A stretch of 64,000 nucleotides of DNA from Clavulina sp. PMI_390 (taxonomy: Eukaryota; Basidiomycota; Agaricomycetes; Cantharellales; Hydnaceae): contig WIDE01000029.1 of assembly GCA_015039315.1 (NCBI GenBank), positions 268,778-332,777 on the forward strand, given 5' to 3'. A model generated the notes under the pieces. It was not told where the DNA came from and ran no database searches. It saw only the letters and a program-made list of their open reading frames with translations. The position numbers and the translations under genes were made by a program. This document shows positions 35,801 through 45,251 of this stretch, piece after piece (within the stretch, counting starts at the first letter, position 1; every line of letters starts with the position of its first letter).

Positions 35801-37577
35801 CTAGTTATTAATTGACATTGGCTTCCACACTAATGGCCCACGCCACGCGCGCAACTTGCCCCCAAATATCAGCAAGCACGGAACAAACAAGATAGCAAAT
35901 ACTGTGACAATAATGGCCTCTGAGCCGAACGACCAACCCCATCCCCACTTCGTCACCTGCGGCACGATCCAGAATGGACTTGCGAAGGCAGATAGATTGA
36001 GATGAACGCTGTAGAAAGCAATGATGCTCATGACGTGCTCCGGATAGCAATCCACGACATATGTTGATAGAGCAGTGTTTCCGCTTTGAATGCCAAATGC
36101 AACTAGACCTGCCCCAAGCTGAGAAATCGCCCAATGCCATCCTCGCTGTGTGCTCCCTCCAAAGAGCGCCAATCCTATCACGGTTGTCAATACAGCGGGT
36201 ATTACCAGCCAAAGTCGCATCTCAGGGCGCCTCTGTAATGTCACGCCGCCTGATAAGCGGTGAACGAGGCGGTCAGAAAGCGTCCCAGAAAGAGTGAACT
36301 CTGCAATAATAGTCCCGAGGATCATCCCTGTCACAAGGAGCCCTTGGATTTCCGGGCGCCACGTAGGATATGCCACCGGAAGCATTGTAATGACACACAT
36401 GATCCACTGTTGAATAATTAGAAGGGCGCACTGGGAGTATTTGGAGCAGAAGAAACGAACCAAATACCATGTCCAACTGTACAAGATAACAGGAATGGCG
36501 ACATTGGGATAAGACATGAGCTTGATCACATGCCTAATCGTCTCCAACATGGAAGTTCTCTCAAGCCCATGCACATCAGTGACCCAAAGATTCAGCCATG
36601 GAAGGCTGAGAGAATCAGTGACAGCTGGATCCGAGTTATCATCCTTGACAACCCTCAAGTATGCCGTCTCGTCTAAAAACAGAAGCATCAAGCAAAGAAG
36701 AACCCCAAAGATGATGGCCGAAAGCCAGGCTACAAAGTCTGCCGAGACGAGAGCCGCAAAGCTTCCGATTAAAGGACCAAAAAGTAGACCTGAGCAGTTG
36801 CTGGGTTAATGCCATACATAGAGAATCGATATTCGGTCCGAGTCCACACACCAAGATCAATGCTGATCGTCCAGTACCCAACCTTCTGACCCCTTTCACT
36901 TGAGTCCCATATGTCCTCGAGGATCTTGGTAGGCGGAACCGATTATTCACATAATTGAGCGATTGAATGGCCGTAAGGCGCACCTGTAGTCCTACTGTAC
37001 TTGCGGGCCCAACCCCCCAACCCTGGAAAAACCGGGCAGTCATATACCCGCCATAGGTGCTTGTAACCGCAGCCCCGATGCAGGAAACGAAGGCGATGAG
37101 AACTCCTATGATCATTACGGGGCGCCGACCATAAGTCTTGGCCAGTGGAGTCCAGAACAGTGGTGAAATGGCGAGCCCAAGCGCAGGGATTGCAACGGAG
37201 TATTGGGCAATTTGAACGTATGTAGCGTTCAATTTTGTTTGTAATGCAGCGGTAACCGTGTTGGAGACTACTGCAGTGGTAATCCAAGTGAACATAAAGT
37301 AATCGATGCAAACGAGGATGGTGATTATCCATTTTCTCCTCTTGGGCCAGAGCTTTTGGGAAGCAACAGGTCTCAGGCCATGGTCGGAGATGAATGATTT
37401 TCAAGTGCTCACTAGTGGGTCTATAGCTCGTCCGGCAGAATTTGAGGCAGCCATACCATCGTTTTCTACGGCGCAGTGGTCTATTCGCACCTCGGCGAAA
37501 TTTGAGGCAATTTCTGGGTCGCGTGCCTTGGAAGCGCGGGCATCAAACTCGCCGCCTGCGTCCAGGTTGGCTTGCAT
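35801..37577 (-). CDS. MFS transporter, DHA1-like, 513 aa
   Basis: Major facilitator membrane transporter, substrate unknown. Exons (minus): 37413-37577, 36984-37352, 36852-36924, 36461-36789 and 35801-36406 (1542 nt). About 55 hydrophilic residues precede the first helix (KRRKWIITILVCIDYFMFTW). The loop 2-3 motif A reads PLAKTYGRRPVMIIG, motif C-like glycines follow in the fourth and fifth helices, and twelve hydrophobic segments can be counted, ending KLRAWRGPLVW. DLG at the exon 3-4 junction and ERGQKVGYWTISID fit the DHA1 group (drug:H+ and related). It starts 200 bp from the divergent cytochrome b5-like gene. Confidence 0.9.
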
Positions 37578-37777
37578 TAGCGCTCAGCACCTTTGCAATC
37601 AGCTACAAGCAGGGTTGCAGTGAAGATTTGAAAATTATGCGCGCAAGTGAGAGAGAAGGCAGATACGATGTATTCGAATACATTGGGATCGCCCAAAGTT
37701 TGTTTGTTGCGATCGAGGGAGCCACTTCATTCCCGAGGAACCGCGTGCACTTCGCTGTGCCTTATCGTTAGACCACC
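37578..37777. promoter_or_regulatory. 200-bp bidirectional promoter, MFS transporter / cytochrome b5-like
   Basis: Both start codons face outward from this 200-bp segment, so it must contain both core promoters. A run of AT-rich sequence is near 37660-37690. No named site is supportable. Confidence 0.5.
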
Positions 37778-38832
37778 ATGTCGCTCAACGCTGACGAAGA
37801 TGGCGTTGTCAACCCCCCTCCCCCTCTGGCTAGCCAAAAAATCAACACGAAGAAAGTTCGGGATGCTCGGGGAAATATGGTCACTGACAAGGGTGCCAAC
37901 GGGGCGTTTCTGGCGTATGTGTCGTCATCATCTTCTGGAAATTCGTCTCATCTGAGTATATGCCATACACCTCGTTAGGTACCGTGAATACCAGGTGAAA
38001 AAGGAGGCTGCTGAAAAGGCAAAAGCTGAAAAGATGAAACGACGAGCAGAGAAGCTGGCCAAAGGCATACCTCTTGACCCTGAGGATGAGCTTGAAAAGG
38101 AGGGTTCAATCGGCGTCGCCTTGATCAGAACCCTCTTTATTTTGACCTTGGTTGGCTTGGTACTTGGCTGGTTCATTACTGGGAGCGCCCTTTGGGGCTA
38201 TGACGGCAAATGGGTGCAGATGAACACCTACTTCCCGGTGAGCCCCTGGCGCGGTTCTCCATTTCTAATCGCCCTGTTCTCAACATTTCTGTGTAGCCGC
38301 CATCGTTGCTTCTTTCGGAAGAAGAACTTGCTCTGTTTGATGGTACATCTCCAGATAAGCCAGTCTACATTGGGGTACGTTCGCTCCCATCATCATTCTC
38401 CATTTACTGACCATGACCCCATAGATCGACGGCCATATATATGATGTCTCTGCTGGGCGCGCTAACTATGGCCCTGGTGGGCGATACCACAACTTTGCCG
38501 GAATCGATGCCGCTCGAGCGTTCGCGACTGCATGTACTAACGGTGACCGGACCCATGATCTTCGTGGCCTCACAGAGGCACAAATGAAGGTGCGCCAGCG
38601 TTACCAGCGAGACCCTATGTCCTTATCTGAGCCACCCTCATAGTCTCTGGAGAAGTGGAAAAAGTACTACGACAACCGACCTAAGTACCCGAGAGTCGGG
38701 CGTGTATATCACCCTGCAATCAAACCCCGCGACCCCATGCCACCGCCCTGTGGCGAGGAGCCCACACGTGCTGGTGCAGCTCCCGTACCCGTGGACAACG
38801 TAGACAAGAAACCCCCGAGAGAAGACTTGTAG
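37778..38832 (+). CDS. membrane-anchored cytochrome b5-like heme/steroid-binding protein, 275 aa
   Basis: MAPR/Dap1-like protein, expected to bind heme and act with P450s at the ER. Exons 37778-37914, 37979-38237, 38297-38374, 38425-38589 and 38644-38832 (828 nt). A coiled Lys/Glu/Ala stretch (residues 50-85) precedes one membrane helix (ALIRTLFILTLVGLVLGWFI, about residues 98-117). The cyt-b5 fold follows: LLLSEEELALFDG, KPVYIGIDGHIYDVSAGRANY, GPGGRYHNFAGIDAARAFAT, LRGLTEAQM. It ends with a Pro-rich tail. The Tyr of ANYGPGGRYHNFAG is the likely axial-ligand region in this family. Confidence 0.9.
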
Positions 38833-38909
38833 TTTTCGGTTCTTTGTGTACACTTGTTTACCACACATCCAGTATCAGACTGCGTCGTCCCCTCCAGCTA
38901 CCTAGCACC

Positions 38910-41494
38910 ATGCTTGTGAGATACCGGGCAGTAACGAAATCTGCGCCGCAAGCGAATACCTCCATTCAGATTTCGGGGCACCATTATGTATCCTTTCCGT
39001 CAATTGGCGACTCGTCGTGCAGCGATGATGCGGCGGCCAACCTGCTATCAACGACGAGGCTTCCTCAGAACTTAGACATTACCTCGCGCCAATCTCAAGT
39101 TAAAGTAAAGATTTCCGCGAAGGAGCAATCCCAGCCTATATCGCCAGCAAAGCTCGCCTCCTCAGCCCTCTTTCAGGAACTGCAACGATTCCTACTTCGC
39201 GTATGATGATGCTATTTTCGGTTATCTTATTAATGGTGACATGATACTTGCACAGAATCTTGGCCCAATGGGTATAACCGCCGTGAATGGGCCGGTCCGA
39301 GAATCAGATGGAATTTTTTGTTCGTACCATTCATTCCTATCTAAGCTCTAGTTCGGGCGCTCGACTGGTACCTATCAGAGCAATGCACCTCTTTATCTCC
39401 ATTTGTCGAGGTGGGATGGAGGGGCAGCCCTTGTGGGAGTCTCGTGGCAGGCGATGCCAAGGATTCACTGTTCCCGCAGCCGCCTAGCGGGCAGCATGCC
39501 AAGCGAGCGAGCGCCGTATTGCCGAGCAGCAGAATCTGATACAATATTTCCAAACCAGTATACCTGACGCCGTCCGGAATGCACGATGCTCGCGATGCAT
39601 GTCGCGAAAATCCCCCAGTCGCCTATCTTGAGTGGTTACACATGGAGATCGTTGTTCCTCATATCAAACCTGCAGGACGCGAAGACAGGTATCGGCTCTT
39701 CATTTCCCGGCATCGTATTGGTGCAGCTCTAACTTGTATCGGCACCGCTAGGAAGCTTCGGGACCCCACACGTCCTGATTCCAATGTTGTGCGCGCTCTT
39801 CGGCTCCCAAGTCATTCTCCCTTTTCTCACCAGGATCTTATCCTTGACAGCCTCAGGTCCCCTTGTCATCAACTGATCCATCTATCACCTCAGAACTGTT
39901 TAATGACGAGGTGGATCACTTGGACATTCTACTTTGGCGTGATTTACTTGCCCGGTTCTGTGTAGCGCAAATCGTTCGGTACGTCTGTTTATCGACTAGC
40001 ATTGTGCTTGTGCACTATGATATTTCAACTATACTAAAGAACGATCTATATCTAGACGCTATCCTCAAATTTTTGGACAATGGAAACTGGTAGGTCAAAT
40101 TTATATTGTAGAAATATTCTTCTGATAAGAGCGTGATAGCACAAGGAGCACGAATCGGTTTTCTTCACCAGCATCGCACATTCCCTGACTAATATTATTT
40201 TTCGCTCCGAGAATCCGAGTCTCAAATTGCAAGCAAGAAAATCGTCCAAAGCCGTCGCAGCTCAGCGCGCCCGCCACGCTAATGCAGCTTGGGATGCCCT
40301 GGGATCGCTGCAACTTAGTAAAAGAGGAAATGCTGTGGGTCAATACGCGGCGGTTGACGCCATGCAGCTCAAGATCACTCGTGGTGGTCTGCCGTCCAAC
40401 CTACTTCCGGTCATGATAGCCGCGGATGACACGGAAGGCGAGGAAAATCGACAACGAGCGGATTTAAGACATGAAATCGACTGTGCGCTTGGAACTGCAT
40501 ATACGAATCTGGTGCCAAGCGGGAGAAAATTGAAGGTTGGCTCTATCCTTCAGCGATTGCTCGCCATAAATGCGATCTGATGAGCCACCAGTTTATCACG
40601 TCGAACCCGGACGAGGAGTATCGGCAAGCGCCCCCGCTTACCGAAAATCCAGAAGACATCCGCCAAGGTGGGATCTCAGATGAAAACAAGGAAGGTGGCT
40701 CTACATCTCCGCCTCCATCTCCTTCACCGAGCATGATCGGTTACAGCGGTCTCGTCTCTCATCATACTGCCCCTAGTGGACTCTGGCCGCACGCCCTCGG
40801 CTATCGCCATCCCGCCTCAGCTGATTCACTGTTCACGAAAATCGATCACCAGAATAATCCCGAACCTGAGAACAATGATATGGATGACGAATCTGAATCC
40901 AGTAGCTCTTATTCCAGTAACGATGGTGAGACGTCAGATCTTGTTGACAGTCCTCAAGCATGCAGAATCAGAGAACACCCTGGCTATTACCTGTTTCAAG
41001 CACCTGGATTCTACCGAGAGCCTCACTGGGACGTAGACTTTGACATTGAGGACGATGCCTTGGACGAATGTCACCTCAAGTTACCGGGGTCGCATCTTCC
41101 CACTGGCACCGCCGCGAGCTACAGAGCTTCATCTCCCTCCGACCTCCAACTCACAGATCAAGATTGTACTCCGGGCCCGCGTTACCCCTCGATCGAAGAA
41201 GAAGCTATCGGCAGAACTTATTCCGACGCCGATTCCGAGGGCCTTCGACCTCGAGGCCAAGCTTCTTCATTTTCGTCACTCCCCGTTCTCTATAGCTTGA
41301 GAAACGCAAATAATAGCGCTCATTCACAGGATTCAGATCCGGACCTCGGCTGCGAAAACGAATCCGAGCAACCGCTGGATGACGATGCGATGGAGATGGA
41401 GGATACCAGATTCTGGAATGAACCTGATGACGTGCCTGAGCATGATCTGCCCAGAGATGATCCGGATGGCAGTGCTTTGGAAATGGATATTTAG
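38910..41494 (+). CDS. unknown multi-exon protein with acidic disordered C-terminus (5' part unresolved)
   Basis: Not recognised. The 3' two thirds are well supported: a segment ending at 39788 or later, then 39855-39981 (LFNDEVDHLDILLWRDLLARF), 40050-40090, 40140-40535 and 40595-41494, joined by GTACGT, GTAGGT and GTTGGC donors in frame. These give a helical middle part (KEHESVFFTSIAHSLTNIIF; NAAWDALGSLQLSKRGNAV) and a 300-residue Ser/Asp/Glu-rich tail ending GSALEMDI. At the 5' end ATG 38910 opens a good exon to 39202 (MLVRYRAVTKSAPQ) and a second from 39256 (NLGPMGITAVNGPVRESDG), but how these join to 39559-39788 is unclear, so two separate genes are possible. Confidence 0.5.
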
Positions 41495-41880
41495 GACCCT
41501 CGAGCTTGTCCTCCTCCGTCGATCGTCGATGCGACCGATTGAGCGGTTACAAACGAGGCGCAGTGGAGATGCGCCCGCTCGGGGTCATGTGACATCAGGG
41601 TGCTGGCTCGATTGAAGCCGTTCTCAACTATTCGTGTTGTATGGATTATTCTGAGCGCTAGAGTCACACTCAAGGATACTATTTGAGGTGTATTGCATAT
41701 AGACGAGTATGATGTACATCTTTGGCATCCGGGTAGACAAATGCACTCTTCAGGCACTGAGCTTGACAATTGACAACCGGAGAAGAATCACTCAGCATAC
41801 CCGTCAATGACAAAAGAAATGGAAGGAGGCTAGAGTTAATGAAATGGATGGTCCAGAGACGCAAGGAACGTCGTTTCTAG
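41495..41880. other. convergent 3' region, no gene seen
   Basis: 386 bp between the stop of the unknown acidic protein (plus) and the stop of the REX4-like gene (minus). No supported coding or RNA feature. Confidence 0.5.
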
Positions 41881-42905
41881 TCAGGTGAAGCACTGAGCGT
41901 ACTGGTCAGGTGGGAGATAGGATGGCCAGAGGTTTTGGGAAATCGTCTCCTCCCACTGGACTTCGCAGCAACGAAACAGGTCTATCGCGGCACGCCCATC
42001 TTCAACCTTTAATGCAGTAAGCAAGAGAAAGTTATTCCGATAATGAGAAACATACCGGATTCATGAAGCTACCACGAATTTCGCGCCGCAAATACGTTCT
42101 CACCAACCCTGGAAGAGTGACGGGAGGGCTATGTAAAGGTGAATATGAGGGTCGTGAGGCTCCTGAAGGAAAGAGAACAACAAGGAAGCGCAATGGGTAA
42201 CACACCTATTCAGCTGATCAGGCCGGAAAACCATGTATGTAGACAAATCTCGAGTCATCTTAGTTGGATGAGAGAGTCGCAAGAGCTGCACGACATCAAA
42301 GGAAGTCGTTTACGTTAGGTGCGAGGTGAGGAAAGGGACGAGTGTTCTCACGGTCAGTGATAACCACAGCTCAAAGCCAACAATTATTCTATCAGCCAAA
42401 AACATAGCTGCGGATCGACGAAGAGCTTCGAACTCAACCACAATGTCTAGAAGCACACGCAGGAAAACGGCGAAGATCTGAGAACGAGGATAACTGTCGA
42501 TGTGAATCAGCTACGGAGGACGTGCCTGGCTGGTTGAAGTGCTCAGCACGTAAGCCCGTGATTCCGGTATGGTAATCTGTGACTGGATGCTGAGGACGCG
42601 TTAAGAGATCGAGGAGGACGCCGCCACGATAGTCCTAGCGCGCGCAGAGCGATAGAGTGCGACAAAACTCCAAGATAAGTATCTCATTCATGTCATTGAG
42701 TTCAGAGTTGCCATTGACATACAACAATTGCAACGCGTGCTAGGGCTGGCCCCTTCGTCGTCATGACGGACTGGGTCGCAAGGGAGACGTAGAGCCTATA
42801 TGTGAAGAGGTGAATGGGCAAATCTCGGGAGCAGTGGGCTAATAACAAAGTCACGTACGATTCATGGTTGCGCCCGGACCCACCAGAAGTCGAAGAACTA
42901 GCCAT
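41881..42905 (-). CDS. REX4-like exonuclease-fold protein without catalytic residues, 214 aa
   Basis: Seven exons (minus): 42859-42905, 42723-42795, 42515-42634, 42352-42477, 42206-42285, 42056-42128 and 41881-42006, total 645 nt, all with GT..AG junctions in frame. The order of motifs matches the DEDDh exonucleases of the REX4/ISG20 type: YVSLATQSV where active enzymes have YVALDCEMV, then ALARVAIVDYRGGVLLD, RPQHPVTDYHTGITGLR, DRIIVGFELWLSLT where actives have VGH..xxDL, LLRLSHPTKMTRD, and NPVEDGRAAIDLFR where actives have HSSVEDARA. The Asp and Glu of the first motif and the His/Asp of the second and third are replaced; only the VED Asp remains. I infer a pseudo-enzyme that binds RNA or protein rather than cutting. 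Confidence 0.8.
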
Positions 42906-43064
42906 ACTGAGGTACGAGGGAGGCAGAGTGGTTATGCGAGGAAGTCAGGTGAGTTGAAGGGGTGGGAGCAGCCAAGGAGGGATCTTTATACTGCCAACTG
43001 AATTATGCAATGCGCTTTCGGGTTACAACTTGCCACGAAACTCGGTAGCCCAGAATCATGATAT

Positions 43065-43113
43065 TTATGGTAACCTTCTGTGAAAGAGTTGCCTCTCGAT
43101 GAGGTTACCATAA
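43065..43113. repeat. 11-bp perfect inverted repeat
   Basis: TTATGGTAACC (43065-43075) and GGTTACCATAA (43103-43113) are exact inverse complements separated by 27 nt. It lies about 160 bp upstream of the REX4-like start codon, so it could be a paired factor site or the remnant of a small transposon end. Confidence 0.6.
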
Positions 43114-43137
43114 TAAAAACCACGTGGAATTCATGGT

Positions 43138-43162
43138 GCCCCGGGATTCTGCCCCGGGATTC
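43138..43162. repeat. tandem duplication of a 12-bp word
   Basis: GCCCCGGGATTC occurs at 43138-43149 and again at 43151-43162, separated by one T. Probably replication slippage. Confidence 0.65.
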
Positions 43163-43885
43163 CTGAACTTCCTGCCAGACAAAGCTCAGGGCAGCAGACG
43201 CGACGGCAGTGGGTGTAGGGTAATGTTCTCTTAGTATTCAATCCTTGGGCGTGGAGATCGCCCCGTTCGCTATCTCCAATCAGGCCGCCCAACGGATTTG
43301 CTTCGACGGTGAGGCTACCAGCCAGCACGGGCGGAGGGCCCGAGCCCGTCTATTCGCTTGACGCACGTCTTTCTGATAGTTCCTGGAAAGCTAAGATGCC
43401 GGTTCAGCGGCCAAGAGCGCTAAGTGAGTGTTGACGAACTGGTTGATCAACCTTTATCCGAAGTGAGGCGAAAAACGACAATGCAATAAAACTGGAAAGG
43501 AGCAGGAGAGCAGGGGATAGATTATTATTCATAATGCTGTAATACTATCGACACAAGACGTCAGCCGCGGTCATAGCTGACAAAGAAAGAGCTCGCTCCA
43601 GAAAGCTATTGATTCTCCAATACGAAGATTGTCTATAACTGACAAAAGGATGGCATGCGTTGAGTATTGAGAACAAAGCCGACAGAAACAGATGGAGTGA
43701 GAATAATATCATATTAGATCAAGAAATATTTCATGGGTTTCCAGTCGAATGACAAGGCACAAAGCTCAAAGTCAAGACGGTCCCTCCACCACTGGGTTCA
43801 ATCATCTATGATTATTAAAAAACAAGCGCTCGACGCACCGAAATTAGGTTTGATACCGAGGCCTTGGAATAGACCCTGTTGCGGC

Positions 43886-45031
43886 TCATCGTGGCGCCCG
43901 TTTCTTTGTTTCTTCAATTGGCGGATTCGCAGAGGATTCTCTTTGTGTATGTCGGCGCTCGAGGCGCGAAGTCAGCACATTCTCGAAAGTTGTATAGAGA
44001 AAGGATGTGAACCAGTAGATCTGGACAGCCTGCAGTTTGATTGATGCTGAATCAATTTTCCACCGCCATCGCCACCATTCGACCTGACAAGAGCGGCAAC
44101 TCACAACTGGATTAGTCATTGCAAATCCTACAATGGCCACACTCAACAGTTTTGTCACTCCATCAATGATAGAGCCAATTCGATCGACAGCGCTGATGCT
44201 GCGCTCCCCTGGTTTCTTGGACGATTCAGACCTTGGACTAAGTGCTCGTCGTAGCTCAGTGTTAAACATAGCAACTACTCCGATGGCACCGGGCAGGATT
44301 CCAAAGGGGTCTGTCTGAGCGAGGGATGATTCGCTGAGGAGGGAGAAAACCTCTGTGGAAAACGGCGTGGGGGGCACGGAAAGGTGTCTTAATGTGAGGG
44401 TGAAGGTGACGAGGGCTGCTGCGTTGATGAACACCGGGCCAAGCATCACTGGCGCGCGGGCAAGCAGCTTCCGCGTGACATTTTTCTTCTGAAATGCGAG
44501 AATCTGTAATATGATACGGAATGAGGTCATTTCTCCACAGGCGAAGCAAATGGATTACTCACCTTTGGCCCCGCTTGCTCCTTGAAGGCCTCGAAAGCGG
44601 CCACATTGATAGGAAGGCGTTTGCGGCGCATTTCCTCTTTGAATATTCGGCCTTCTTTCTCTTGTTCGTTTTTCAGGTCATCCTGCAATTCGCGCCTGAA
44701 GCGACGCATAGCATGCTTGGACTGAATGACAAAAGGTGAGTAGCACAAAACGAGAAGGTTACGGGACTGGCCAACAAACCCAAAGAGAGAGGGGGAGGGT
44801 AGTGCATGACCTGAGCACGATAGTTGTTGCTATAATGGCGGCAGAATATGGAGGGAGGGCTTCTGGGAGTGGAAGGGTAGATATAGCCTCCCCCACTTGC
44901 AGAAAGGTCGAGGCGATAGAGGGTATGATAAGGCCACGAGTCTGCCGTGTTTTAGGCACGTGTATTCGAGGGCGAGTGGTGTGGGCGAACAAATGACGGC
45001 GAACAGGCAGTTGCTGGGCCAGGCGATTCAT
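43886..45031 (-). CDS. COX18: COX18, mitochondrial inner-membrane insertase (Oxa1/YidC family), 317 aa
   Basis: Exports the Cox2 C-terminal tail during cytochrome oxidase assembly. Exons (minus): 44780-45031, 44563-44721, 44105-44503 and 43886-44029 (954 nt). Arg-rich N-terminal presequence (LPVRRHLFAHTTRPRIHVPK), then the first core helix PYSAAIIATTIVLRSCTTLPLSLW, a charged loop (SKHAMRRFRRELQDDLKNEQ) and helices LARAPVMLGPVFINAAAL, DPFGILPGAIGVVAMFN, LLSVAIVGFAMTNPVAVQIYW and FTSFLYTTFENVLTSR. The loop and helix order, including the KK/R basic residues before the second helix, separate Cox18 from Oxa1. First donor is GTTTGT. Divergent from FMP27. Confidence 0.9.
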
Positions 45032-45251
45032 TGCAGGCAGGCAAACTGAATGCGCGTGGTGTCACAGAGAGCCAAACAACACCTCACACACCCCAGCATC
45101 AACCTTCCCTTGAACACCCGTCACACCAGCCGTCCGTCTGTCTCATCCACCGCACTGCACAATATTCGGTAGATAAGGGAGCGGTCATAGTGGATGCGGG
45201 CTCCATAGCCCCGGATATTCCTCCCTCCTTCCCCCTTCTCTTGCGCTACCA
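45032..45251. promoter_or_regulatory. 220-bp bidirectional promoter, COX18 / FMP27
   Basis: Outward-facing start codons at 45031 and 45252 leave 220 bp. The FMP27 side is pyrimidine-rich (CCTCCCTCCTTCCCCC before the ATG). Confidence 0.55.

Larger units (their letters stand above)
42906..43885. other. 1-kb intergenic region with small repeats
   Basis: Upstream of the REX4-like gene and downstream of COX18. It contains an 11-bp inverted repeat and a 12-bp tandem duplication (listed separately). No gene is supported. Confidence 0.5.
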
